Below are positions 1 through 11,381 of a stretch of DNA of 64,000 bases, one piece after another. Below the pieces are notes generated by a model, which worked only from the letters and a program-made list of their open reading frames with translations, did no database searches and was not told the origin of the DNA. The position numbers and the translations under genes were made by a program. Source of the DNA: Amanita rubescens (taxonomy: Eukaryota > Basidiomycota > Agaricomycetes > Agaricales > Amanitaceae). Numbering within the stretch: position 1 is the first letter of the stretch; each line of letters opens with the position of its first letter. Where the stretch lies: positions 62,001-126,000 of the forward strand of contig WION01000004.1 of assembly GCA_015039365.1 (NCBI GenBank). Direction: 5' to 3'.

Positions 1-32
1 TGATGGGGTTCTAACCCATTGTCACCAATCAG

Positions 33-2619
33 GACCCTCCAAATCTTGTCGATGGGGGCGAAGCACCGGAGCTGCCAGCCCGTCCCAAAACGAGGACTAC
101 TGAAGCTAGTCCCCCTCCCGCACCATCACCAAGCGCTGCAGAGATTAGCGAGCAAGCACGTCTGCTCAAGCAGTATGAAGATCAGCAGGCGGCCCTGCAA
201 GCTCAGCGAGAGGCTGAGGAACGTGCCCGCCAGGAACAGGAACGACTTCAGCAGGACGAATTCGATCGGAGGCAGCGTGAGCAGGCCGAGGCTCAAAGAC
301 AAGCGCAGGAACAATTATTGCAGCAACAGATGCAACAACATATGCTTTACAGTAATCAGGCTGCTCAACAACAAGTTGGTGAATTGGAGAGGGAACTGCT
401 AGCTTTGAGGGGTCAATACGAGCGCGACCAGATTTTCTTGGAACAGTACGATCGCGTGCGTCCGAAATCGTAACAATGTTTTACGCGCTAGCTGATATGA
501 GTCGTGCAGCGGGTGAAAGCTCTCGAGGCAGAGCTTAGCAGCGTTACTCATAATATTAACTCTCAAATGGCTTCAAAAGATGAACTCATTAAGCAACTGC
601 AGGATCAAGTAACACTTTGGCGCAATAAATACGAAGCCCTGGCCAAATTATACAGCCAGCTTCGGACGGAACATCTCGACATGCTTACCAAATTCAAGCA
701 GATGCAATTGAAGGCTAACTCTGCCCAAGAAATAGTAGATCGTATGGAGAGAATGGAACGTGATCTCAAAGCCAAGAATATTGAGCTGGCAGATATGCTG
801 CGAGAGCGTGACCGGGCGCGGTTCGAAATTGATCGCCAAAAATCGTCACACAAGGAAGAGATTGACCGCATCAAGCGAGAACTCAACTTCGCTAATGAAC
901 GGGCCGAGGACGCCGCGAGATCTAAGAGTTCCGAAGTTTCTACTGTCCTGTCCAAGTACAACAGACAAATTTCCGATCTCGAGGACTCACTACGGGTTTG
1001 TTTCTATTCTAGTCTTTCTGATCGACACCTGACATTGGTGTAGTCCAAGCAAGCAAGAATTGAAGAGCTGCTTGATAAGATGAATGACGCAAATGACAAT
1101 CTGGAGCGCCTGAGAGAGGAGAAGGACGAGGAAATCATGATCCTACAGGAGGGAATGGATAGCACCATCAAGCAACTGTCCGAAGCACAGCAGGTTCGTA
1201 TGCTTTCGCTTAGCTGACTTTCACTAAAAAGATTCTACGAATTCAGACCCAAGGTATTTTCGACGAGACCACCAATGCTCAGATCGATACCCTCATCCTG
1301 GATAATAGGAAGAAGTTGAACCAGATTATTGGTTCGTCGATTGGACTTTCAAACCAAGGGCAAAGCTGACACCTGTCGTGACAGATTCGATACTCCACGC
1401 CTGTGTACAGAAACTCGATGATTCAATCTATGAACTTGAGTCACCATCGCAGGCCGGCAATCTCAATTCCACGCCAGAATATACACTATCTATGATTGAA
1501 AAGGCTGTTAACAACGCAACCGACTTTGCTACGATCTATAATCTCTACCTAGGTGGTGAAGCAGGTGGCGATCACGTCGACGTCATCAAGTCCGCCAACG
1601 AATTTGCGCAGTCAATGGCTGACGTGCTGATTAATACCAAAGGCATAACGCGATTGGCCAGCGACGACGATGCGTCAGATAAGATTGTAGGCATTGCGAA
1701 GGCCGCGGGAGACGTCGGACTACGATTTTTCGAGAACTTGCAATCTTACAGGCTGGACCTGCTTCAACCGACCCAGAGAAAGGATGTTGCTCCCCGGAAC
1801 AATGCTCAGGTTCGCGCTGCATTGACCAAGCTCTCCGAGGTCGTGGATAGTTTGGTGCCCAAAGGCAAGGCGGGCGCTTTGTCTCGTGCGAATGGCGATA
1901 TCGGAGATATCGTTGAACAAGAGATGTCAAGCGCTGCGAGAGCTATCGAAATGGCTACCCAACGCTTGCAGGAATTGATGGCTCGTCCGAGAGATACTAA
2001 TCGCTTTTCGCCTATGGACCTACAAGTTCACGATTCAATCCTTTCAGCTGCTATGGCCATCACGAATGCTATTGCGCGCCTTATTAAAGCTGCCACTGAA
2101 TCGCAGGAGGAGATCGTTGCGCAAGGCAGGGGATCAAGTTCTAGGCAACAGTTCTACAAGCGAAACAACAGATGGACAGAGGGTCTTATTTCCGCGGCAA
2201 AGGCTGTTGCTTTTGCGACAAACTTGTTGATAGAAAGTGCGGATGGTGTGCTTGCCGGGACACATTCGCTCGAACAGCTCATCGTCGCTTCTAATGAGGT
2301 TGCGGGAGCTACTGCACAACTTGTTGCAGCTTCGCGCGTCAAAGCTAATCTCATGTCGAAGACGCAAGAACGTCTAGAAGCTGCTGCCAAAGCTGTGACA
2401 GGGGCATGCAAAGCCCTCGTTAGACAGGTCAAAGCACTCTCTGCCAGACAGACGGAAGAAGAGGAAGTAGATTATAAGAACATGGCCGTATTAGAGTTCA
2501 AGAAGCGTGAGATGGAGCAACAGGTGGACATACTTAGATTGGAAAAGGATTTGGGTGCAGCCCGCCATCGCTTAGGCGCCATGAGACGCGCTGGATACCA
2601 CACAGACGAGACAGACTAG
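33..2619 (+). CDS. SLA2: Sla2/End4/HIP1R endocytic actin adaptor, 5' truncated
   Basis: Adaptor that links clathrin-coated endocytic sites to cortical actin. The window starts inside an intron (acceptor AG at 31-32), so the N-terminal ANTH domain lies outside. What is visible, in order: a Pro-rich linker, a long Gln/Arg/Glu coiled coil (about 180-1190, interrupted by introns near 440-515, 995-1043 and 1195-1245), and a C-terminal I/LWEQ (talin-like, actin-binding) module from about 1650 to 2500. The last exon is open for over 400 codons from about 1379 and ends at TAG 2617-2619. Ala-rich four-helix segments such as ISAAKAVAFATNLLIESADG and the closing MAVLEFKKREMEQQ helix are typical of Sla2. 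Family assignment is firm; exact splice sites are approximate. Confidence 0.92.
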
Positions 2620-2877
2620 TCATAACAATCCATGTTACCGTAGCCCTACGAGTTTGATGATCTAATCGTGTATTCCAATTTTATGCTTGATTCCACTAAT
2701 CATGAAATGGCACAGAAAGAAGACAAGCGAAACAATAAGCATTAATTAGTCAGTCTGACTACAGTTTTTCATTATAAGCCTAGTAAAACAACCGGATAAA
2801 CTTCGAAAAGGTAGGTATTGGTCGGCCAAATAATCAATTATGCCATAAAAACAAAAAAGATGGTTGATGGTTTGATG

Positions 2878-5228
2878 CTAATTGGCGTTCGTATCAAATG
2901 ATTCGCGCGTCAAGTCAAGGAAGCTATCGTCAGGCGATCCTCCAGGACTATCAATGTCCTGGGCAACTTCGTCATCAATTTCCAGGAACGAAGGCTTGCG
3001 CAGCAGCGAGCGACGACGGAAAAATTTCTCCATGGATTTCTTCTGAAGCAGGCTCTTGCGCGGAGGTTGCAAGTGTGTTTGGAAACCGGGGTTGTGATGC
3101 AAATGCGTTTGGAAACCGGGGTTGTGATGCAATTGCGCATCTGTGGATACTTTGCTAGCGGAGGACGAAGGTCGCAAATACGCTGTATCAAGGCGTTTAA
3201 AATCTGCTGATGCTCTACTAGACGGAGGGGCCGTGGCCGTCCTTTGTCTAGGACGAGGAGGTGGAGGAAGGCTCATTAGCGATAACGGGGGGGAGGATGA
3301 AGGTCGATGTGTCGGCTGTTCGATTGTAGGCGATGTCATGTTTGCCTGTGAAGTCGAGGGTCGTGCTGCTATTCGCTGCGGTGAAGAAATCGAACCTTTA
3401 AACAATAAAGAACTACTCCGAGAAGGAAAGGCGCTGCTTATGCTGCTGCTGCTGAAAGGCGAAAGGGCTGGTGAAGTTGAAGGCGTCGACAACTCTTCGT
3501 CCCTGTCTGTTGAGGAAGTTATGGTAGATATGGATATGCCCCTCGAGCGTGGAGAAGCAATCAATTCCACACTCGCTTCTACTTCAGCCATGGCAGCAGG
3601 TGACATGATATGTTGAGGGGTATATCTGTTGCTATGCTGAGGGCTGCTAGGTTCGTCACTCGCCACATCATCAAAAGATGGAGAACACGACGATGACCTC
3701 GCCCAAGAAAGTGAAGGGGATATCGGTAGGTTCTGCTCCGAGCCTAAGCTGAAAATGGACTGCGAGTCGTCCTCCATTGAATTTGCCTGAGAAATGGAAG
3801 GTCTACGAGGGGCAGAAAATAAACGCCTCCGGCTAGGCAGAGACGAGTTACTGCCACGTCTTTGCTCTGAGTATGGTAATTGGCTTCCACTGGGACTAGA
3901 AGGCATCGGCAATGTACTGGGTGGACGGGATATAATTGGCAAGGGTTGGAGTTTCGGCTGATGCGAAGAACTTTTAGGAGACGAATATTCTCCTCGACCT
4001 TTCCCTTCATTCATGTGAATCGGTAGGGGTTCCAATGAACTAGTCGGAATGCTTAGTTTTGCCAGAGAGTTGTGAGACACTGCTTTTTTAAGTTTGCGGG
4101 GCGACACTGGGGACTTCTCTGGACATGTTAGACCAGAATCTGGTTGCTTGGACTTTCTTCTAGGGCTATGTAATAGAATGGTGTCGGATGAAGCACAGAT
4201 AAAGGGCAGAGCTGACGGTAAGATAGCCTCCGCTAGTGCAGCATCGTCATCCTCGATGGAGGCGTCAGCGTTAGGCTGAGTGGAGACAATAGGCGGTGGA
4301 GGGAGTTCCTGGCTTGGGGGCGCACTCGGAGGAGAACGTAAACGAGCGAGGGAGACCTGCCGGAGAAGGCCATGAGATGGGGCGACCGATGATATTGTAT
4401 CCCTGTGGTTCGAATACGGACCAGAACGGTGAGTCGCCGCACTCTCCGTCAGACCTCGTGGACGCGTGGGAGGTCGAGTGGGTAAGACCAGCGTCGAACG
4501 GTCAGTGTCAGTCAATGTAGATGAGAAGCCTGACTTCGTCTGTCTTTCCTTGGCTGTCGTGGAAAACGCCGCGTCCAGCGCGGTTCCAGATCGTTTTCTT
4601 GAAAAGCCTGCTGAAGGTGCTCTGTACAGATGTGAGCTGGGGCAGAGACCAATGGACTCTGGACATACTGCAGGACAGGTCCAACGTCTGGCTGAACAAT
4701 TGTGGAATGGCCGGAAAATAAGGCGAAATCCGGCGATAGTGATCTCTCTTTCGGAGAGATCATTATAGGCGGGGGAAAGAGGGCTCTGTTATCGAGCTTC
4801 CCGCCGATCGCGTCGGGTAGGGAATTGTTAGAACGAATAGATAGACGATTTGAGCCGATAGCACTCTGTGGCGAGGTTACCACGGTAATGCCCCTCCCAG
4901 CAAAAGGATCATGGTCTGAGAGGGTCAACAGGGACTGTCTGGACTCGCGGACGGAGTTGGGAGTTTTGGGGCCGATTGAGTCTACACGAGATTGGGTTGA
5001 AGATACGGACTTTGACGGGGGTCTGTTTGTATAGAGAACTGGACTTGGGTTTCGGTCTGAGAGGACGGAAGCGACGGTGGAGGGGGGTTCGGCGAGGTGC
5101 TTTTTTGACTTGATGCCGAAGAGGGCGTTAAGCGACCGCTTTGTGGAAGTGGTCTTGTCATTGTGTCGTGGGTCTGTGGGGCTCGGGGGTTTTGTCCTTG
5201 GCCATCTGAGGGGAGAAAGAGCGGACAT
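2878..5228 (-). CDS. Ser/Pro-rich protein of unknown function
   Basis: Two open stretches (4512-5228 and 2878-4515) join through an intron near 4600-4670: donor GTATGT, acceptor probably TTTTCAAG. After that the frame reads straight into the long second exon. The product is about 770 residues, mostly Ser, Pro, Arg and Thr, with repeated SPxxSPS-type segments and no membrane segment or recognisable domain. The N-terminus carries a basic patch, SLNALFGIKSKKHLAE. The last third holds a 30-bp tandem duplication. It looks like a disordered, phosphorylatable scaffold such as those found in cell-polarity or signalling networks, but I recognise no family and assign no function. The gene is convergent with SLA2, with 258 bp between their stops. 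Confidence 0.7.
3078..3137 (-). repeat. 30-bp tandem duplication inside the Ser/Pro-rich gene
   Basis: The 30-bp unit beginning tttggaaaccggggttgtga occurs twice back to back (3078-3107 and 3108-3137) with one or two mismatches. It keeps frame and duplicates the peptide HNPGFQTHLH. Confidence 0.9.
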
Positions 5229-5357
5229 GGCTGAGGCCTTAAGGAGTGACGAGAGGTAAATAAAGATTACAAAGGTATGGAGCTCAGCGCCATCAGGCGC
5301 AACGAGCCGACTTTGTGGTTTAAAAACGATGCCGGTCCGGCACCGTCATCCCGTCCT

Positions 5358-6232
5358 TCATCCAATCTCCGCCCAAATATCCGTCTGATCTCGCTCATGC
5401 ACCCCCTGTGCCGCCCTCGGCATCTCTCCTCGCTCCTCGTCTGCCAGAGCCTCTGCATCAAATACCACCGACTCCCGCACGAGCGGTTGCTGCTCCGCGT
5501 CTTCTTCATCGCTCTCCAAATCTCCATCAAGACTAAATCCAGCCCTCCTTGCCGTATTGATGTCAATGGGTTTCGGTTGGGAAAAGATCGACTGTCCAGA
5601 TCTCGTGCGACCGTCAGCTTCCCAAATCAGTAACAAGCGCATGAACACTTACTGCCGCATCACAGCAGCCAATCGCCCAAACTGCAGCACATTGCGTGCA
5701 ACTAACAACAACGTATCCAGGACTTCTTCTTCTCTGCTTCCCTTGCCACATTTTTTGGCAAATACGAGAACAAGTAACGTAATAGCGCAGAATGCCGTCA
5801 GAATCAAGTCTACAACATTGAATGGCGATTTCCAGAATTGCTAAGCGTGGAGTGGGTAAGCGTTGTCTTGGATATTGCACAGCCCACTTACGCGTCCAAG
5901 CGCGAGAAATCGAATTCCAACTTCCAGGATCATCGCAGTGTTGATGATGACTTCAAGGATGTAGAATGGCAACCCAGGGCATCCGTCAGTCAGGCTCAAT
6001 ATCACCGTCGTAACAGAGAGCGCTGCCATTCCCAGATAGAAAAAGATATATGTCCGCGAGTGCACAAATCTATTGGCAACCCCCCGCAGGATTTCGCTGC
6101 GGGTGAGGGCATACATTGATCGCATTGGACTGATGTTTGAGGGTCAACCATACGAGAAAGTTTGGAGTAGCATAGAACTAACGTATTTGAATTCAACTGC
6201 TCTTCATGGCTCTCGTCGTCCGGCCGGGACAT
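5358..6232 (-). CDS. Small four-helix membrane protein resembling a voltage-sensor domain
   Basis: Four exons: ATG at 6232; introns near 6126-6181, 5844-5892 and 5600-5650 (GTAAGT donor with CTGAC branch site in the last). The roughly 225-residue product has four predicted membrane helices. S1 follows MYALTRSEILRGVANRF. S2 (FYILEVIINTAMILEVGIRF) has two acidic residues and a closing Arg. S3 contains the NVVDLIL signature. S4-like helix VARNVLQFGRLAAVMRQ carries three Arg. The rest is a hydrophilic acidic tail with no pore helix pair, so it is a stand-alone sensor-type fold. Arg spacing in S4 (7 and 6 residues) is wider than the classical every-third pattern, so voltage gating or proton conduction is not shown. 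It is divergent from CWC25 over 192 bp. Confidence 0.75.
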
Positions 6233-6424
6233 GACTTTGTAGTATGTACCCCGCCCAGCGTTGTCGATTTGCGCGTTTCCGAAGTGTGACAGGTGGCCTT
6301 GATAGCTATCACGTGGCGCCTAACCCTTTAGGTGGATACACAACCATCAACAATCGTTGCCTTTGCTCTTCCAACTCCGTTCAACTTAAACCTTTTCGTC
6401 CCAAACACCGTTACATCTGCCAAA
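6233..6424. promoter_or_regulatory. Shared divergent promoter, voltage-sensor-like gene / CWC25
   Basis: These 192 bp separate two divergent start codons (6232 minus, 6425 plus). There is no room for separate promoters. I see no clear TATA box. Confidence 0.5.
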
Positions 6425-7822
6425 ATGGGTGGAGGAGATTTGAACATGAAGAAATCCTGGCACCCGCTCCTGCTGAAGAATCAGGAGCGGGTCTGGCTGG
6501 AGGAAAAGAAAGCTGTAAGTGATTATGCAGAACGAGTCAAAAGCTGATATGCTGATTATCTATTCAGCTGGAAGAGAAAAAGAAATTGGAGCAATTGAGA
6601 AAGGAAAAAGAAGAAGAACGACAACTGCAAGAGCTACAGCGTTTGCAGGAGGAGCAAACAGGCAAGAAGCGGACAGAAAAGTTAGAATGGATGTATACGA
6701 CTCCGGCGACGGGGACGACCCAGAATCCAAACGACCTTGAGGATTACTTGCTTGGAAAGAAGCGTGTGGACAAGATTTTGACAGGAGATGAGCATAGCAA
6801 GGTATGCCATGCCGATATTACTGACGTAAAGTATCTTATATTGATATGTTTCGCAGCTGGGTGCCTCTCACAAGAGCTTTATTGCCGTGCAAAACGCAAA
6901 CTCGATCCGCGACATAGCTTCCAAGATAAGGGAGGATCCTCTACTCCTTATCAAACAACAAGAACAGGCTGCCTACCAGACTCTCATGTCAAACCCCCTC
7001 CGACTTCGGGAATTACAAGAACGCAATGGTATTAAGCCAAAGAAAGACAAGAAGGAGAAAAGGAAGGAGAAGGAGGAACACAGAAAGCTGAAACATTCTC
7101 GGAAGAATCACAGAGATGGTGACTCGCGGTCGCGTAGTCCTGTAGAGAGGCACAATAGGCGTGACTCCCCCGTGGACAACTATCGTTATTCCCGCTCCCG
7201 CTCCCCCGACTTCGTTCGCAGAAACGACCGTTATGACCGACACTATTCACGAAGAAGTCCAAGTCCCGCATATCGTCCAAGGCGTCGCGACAGTAGAAGT
7301 CCCCCAAGACATCACAGAAGAGACGATCGTCGTCACGAACCTGCGTGGCCTAGGTCGGATGAGTCGGATTCCATTGACGGGGCACGTGGAAGGGCCACGA
7401 ATGCGTTTTATGACAAACGGCGTCGAAGCAGGAGCAACAGTTACGACAGACCCGATGATCATAGAACAAAGCGTGCACGGGCTCTCACCCCTCCACGACA
7501 GGAATCTCGTGATACTTCGCACAACCAGACTCGTTCTGGAGGAGATCGTGCCGCGCGACTAGCAGCCATGACGTCCAACGCGACGTCTATGAGTGCAGAA
7601 CGACAAGAACGATTGGCCGCTTTACTAGAGAAGGAAAAAGCAGAGCTAGAGGCAGATGAGCGCGCGAGAGCGAAGTCCAAAGGAATGGGCAGCTTCCTTA
7701 GCCAGGAGCAAAAGAAGGCATTCGGTGGTACGGGCGGTTTGGAAGATAGAATTAGGAGAGGAAGGGGCGGAATGGTGATTGATGCAGAATTGAAGTCACA
7801 TCACGTCGCGTATGTCGCTTGA
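6425..7822 (+). CDS. CWC25: Pre-mRNA splicing factor CWC25
   Basis: Spliceosomal protein that joins the activated spliceosome just before or at the first catalytic step. The start [14 protein letters not shown] is the family signature. Three exons: 6425 to about 6513, about 6568-6800, and about 6857-7822, with introns of about 55 nt. The N-terminal Cwf/CCDC49 domain holds [12 protein letters not shown] and the following charged helix, then the conserved segment [26 protein letters not shown] split across a few residues here. The C-terminal half is rich in Arg-Ser, Arg-Asp and His, as usual for splicing factors, and ends with a conserved [16 protein letters not shown] tail. Length (about 410 residues) fits fungal homologues. 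Confidence 0.93.
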
Positions 7823-7981
7823 TTACTTGTAATATTAATTGTACTTTTGGACAGCTCGGGAATTGCCAAGCCAGTGTACGACGTCATAGTGCATATAGTG
7901 TCAGCACTATAAAATCTTTGAGCATCATCGACACCCTCTTTTCAACGAGTTACTAACCTTCCTGATCTCATCGACTTGAGT

Positions 7982-9925
7982 ATGCCTCCTCGACGCGCCC
8001 CATCTCAGGCATCTCTTAATTCTAGAGCTCCGTCGCCTCCAGCCCAAGATGAGGAAGAGGTACATTCTTTCCCTTCCAACAATCTACTGGTATTAATCAG
8101 AAAGAATTCCAGACTCCCTTTTTTGACCTAGTTGACGAACTACAACAGCATGTAAGGCTGTCGAAGGATCTATATTCGTATCTAACGCAGCTAGGGTATT
8201 AACATGCAAGATATACTTAAGCTTAAGGTCCCTTGCTCTTTCTGCCTAACACTCAATTCTCACTGATCTTTCTTAGGCTGCGGCGATCAACACGGTGTCC
8301 GGCGTGAATATGACTACCCGACGCCACTTGCTGAAAATAAAGGTATTTTCGCTGTATGAAATGTTGGCATTGGTTACACAGAATCCAAGGGAATGTCTGA
8401 GGCCAAAGTGGAAAAGATTAAAGTATCTTCAATTTTCTTTTTCGATCATTAGCCGAAGCGATGCTCTCGTAAATAGGAAGCAGCGCATAAGATTCTAGTT
8501 CGTACGCAAAAACCCTCTCACTAGCTTACTGACAAACATTGCGTAGGGTTCTTCGTTCGCCACTGGTTTTGAAGTGCAAGATAAGCGAAAAAGGGTTCTG
8601 GTAATCAGTACAGGCAGCAAATCGGTTGATGCAATGTTAGGAGGTAAGCCCACGAACTATGCCCATTCAAGATTTTTTTACGTGGATAAATAGGTGGAAT
8701 CATGTCGCAGTCGCTCAGTGAAGGCAAGTATTCTGTGAAATTGGCCGATATGCTCTAGACCATCGTTAGTGTATGGAGAATTCAGGACGGGAAAAACTCA
8801 GCTTGCGCACACAATGAGTGTCGTCGCTCAGTTACCCCAAGAGCTTGGTGGAGCATCTGGGAAGGTTATCACTTTTTTAAAACTGAAATAAAAATGCTCA
8901 TGTCGTATAGGTCGCTTATATTGATACCGAAGGCACGGGACCTATTTTTGCATAAATTTTCCTTGTTTCAAATTCGTTCCCTGTGCAGGGACGTTTCGTC
9001 CAGATCGTATCAAATCAATCGCGGAGCGGTTTGGCGTGGATGGGAACATGGCATTAGAGAATATTCTCTATGGTTTGTTGCCCCGAAAGTCGAAGAAGAG
9101 TGAAATCTCATTTCCATTTAAGCTCGGGCATTTAACAGCGAGCATCAAGTAGCATCTTCTTCATGTCTGGTTTTTTGGTACCTGATTGAGGAACAGATGG
9201 AACTCATTAATGAATGTTCAATTCGCTTCGCCGAGGACAAGGACTTCAAACTCCTGGTAATGATATAACATTGAGTTAGGGGCTGTTATTAAGGACCATG
9301 TTACTAGATCGTGGACAGCATCATGGCCCTTTTCCGTGTCGACTATTCAGGAAGAGGAGAACTCAGCGAGAGACAGCAAAAGGTGAGCACACCACCTCGT
9401 CACCTGAATAACATACTAATGCTGGTGTCAATAGTTAGCCCATGTGAGTTGTTGAGTCCACCACGAACAACTCGCCATGTATCTGTGTAGATGTTGTCCA
9501 AATTGACGAAACTCTCCGAAGAGTACAATGTTCGTTTTAAAATGCCTGATGATACGTAGATTCACTTGTTACCGCTCACAGATCGCAATATTGCTTACAA
9601 ACCAAGTCCAATGTACAATCCATGTGCATTCTGTTACTAGTTCCTATCGTTGACTAGCCGCGCACAGCTGATCCCGGCGCAACTATGACATTTGTCGCTG
9701 GAGGAGCGTTGAAACCCATTGGAGGCCACATCCTGTCTCACGCATCCGCTACAAGAATGTTTCTTCGCAAAGGTGTTGTGGCTGTCTTCTTGAGAGTTAC
9801 TTCTTGTAATCTTCCGTTTCTCAGGGCGAGCGGAGGAACGTGTTGCAAAGCTCGTGGATAGTCCAGACAGGCCAGAAAGTGAAGCGTCATACAAACTTGA
9901 CGAGGGTGGCTGGGCCGACGTGTGA
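7982..9925 (+). CDS. DMC1: Meiotic recombinase Dmc1 (RecA/Rad51 family)
   Basis: Meiosis-specific strand-exchange ATPase that forms filaments on single-stranded DNA. The gene is cut into about 16 small exons. Conserved pieces read in order: helix-hairpin-helix region ([26 protein letters not shown]), Walker [10 protein letters not shown], the [13 protein letters not shown] loop, Walker [36 protein letters not shown], and the C-terminal [21 protein letters not shown] ending in a short acidic tail. The GVNMT and SMS/DMC-type N-terminus favour Dmc1 over Rad51. Two introns need GC donors (8724-8769 and 8933-8988) to keep SEVYGEF and EGTFRP intact. One exon is only 9 nt (9435-9443) and one 21 nt. 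No break in the ATPase core is seen, so the organism appears competent for Dmc1-dependent meiosis. Confidence 0.93.
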
Positions 9926-10239
9926 AGCTTGAAGGTTAACGTTATCAAACTCCAGAACAGCAATGTTACCTGATGCGCGACAATTTTACTGAGTCTTTCA
10001 TTCTGATGTATTCAAGCGCATGAATGTGAAAATCACAATGTGGTGACGCACGTGCAAACTTTACGCCGACAGGTATCAAGGGGTCATAAGTCAAGGTTTT
10101 AAGCACCCGAACGTTGTAATGAAACAATACCCACAACTGGATGTTGGTCCCCTTGAGCTTTTTATTACTGACAGTTTCTGCCTAATCACCTCTGACCTTC
10201 GACGACTCTGATCGCTACAAGCTGCAATACACGCTCACG
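9926..10239. other. Intergenic stretch without a recognisable gene
   Basis: Between the DMC1 stop and the first RNase T2-like coding sequence I see only short ORFs with no recognisable product, and no tRNA-like fold. Confidence 0.5.
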
Positions 10240-11237
10240 GTCCAGATATCAGGTCCCCTTCAGCCGTTCGTATTTTCTTGTGAAAATATTCACGTTGTTC
10301 GCCAACTCCTGGTGGTCATGTGCTACAAACCCAGTTTTGGGACACTTATCCGGGTACGAAGCAGAAGGTCAAGCGCTGCCTGAAGGAAGCTGGACAATCC
10401 ACGGACTGTGGCCTGATAGGTACGAATAACTGAGCTTGCTCTGAAAACAATAAATTATTCCGTACTCCAGACCAGTATTACGACTTATCACGACAGTACG
10501 ACCCAAGTCCCAGTCCATCCATCCTGCCCAACAACATAGTAGTGCCTGCATACAAAGGACCAGGGATTGACACCTTTATCAAAGAGTTTGGCAGATATGA
10601 TCTCCTGGAAATAAGTTAGTAAATTGCGCGTTCACTGATTCCACAAGTCGCTAACGAGCTGCAGTGGATACATACTGGATCAGTCAAGGGTCACCAAATA
10701 ATGCACTCTGGGCCCACGAAGTAAACCACATGCGCTTCTGCATGAGATTCGCTGATTTGTCTCATAGTTTTTTAAACACGCGACTTGCTCATCTACGTTT
10801 GATATTCCGTGCTATGGTTCCGGTTATAAAGAACATCAGAACGTCGTTGATTTCTTCGACGCAGCTGTGAAGGCTTTTCAACACTACCCTACGTTTGATA
10901 TACTTGCGTCGTAAGTTGATCGATTGTAATTTCCATTTCATTCTGAGCATCTGTGTTAGATATTGTATTCTCCTTCCAACAAAACATCATATACCCTCGC
11001 ACAGTTCCAAAACGCGGTTCTCGGCCAGACGGCATTACTTTGGATGTGTGTCGAATAGGGCAGTTCTGACTGCTTTATCCACTCTGAACTGATTTACGAA
11101 AAGGAATTGAATCTGCCATGACAGGAGCAGTATGTACGTACAAGCCGATTAACTCGACAACGGGTTCTTCCTGTTCCGCAGAAAAGCCCATATGGTACTA
11201 CGAACGTGCATTCGAGTCGGAACGTAGGGTAGAGTAG
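10240..11237 (+). pseudogene. Ribonuclease T2 family gene, probably decayed
   Basis: RNase T2 enzymes are secreted, acid-optimum RNA nucleases with two catalytic His motifs. Both are present: CAS1 as GSWTIHGLWPDR (near 10380-10420) and CAS2 as HEFFKHATCSSTF after an intron of about 47 nt (donor GTAAAC, acceptor CATAG near 10722-10769). Supporting pieces are QTQFWDTYPG, DQYYDLSRQYDPSPSPS, YWISQGSPNNALWAHE, FFDAAVKAFQHYPTFDILAS and a C-terminal NSTTGSSCSA ... WYYERAFESE. The 5' part shifts frame between SCENIHVVR and TPGGHVLQTQ and appears to lack the usual CC pair. Near 11030-11120 no intron model gives the expected conserved segment. I also see no clear signal peptide. Either a recent pseudogene or local sequence errors. 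Confidence 0.65.
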
Positions 11238-11381
11238 ATACTTGGTATGGGATCGGATAGTAGGCGCGTTGCCGCACGTGATTGACGCGTCTCGCTTAGG
11301 GGCAAATAATATTGTCCCACAGTGGTGACAACATTAGATTTGTGTTCAGTTCTGTCCGAGACCTCATTTCGACCTGGCACA

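Noticed and set aside
3143..3616. Plus-strand ORF of about 157 codons
   Set aside because: Antisense to the Ser/Pro-rich gene, which has better coding character; no intron signals or domain support it.
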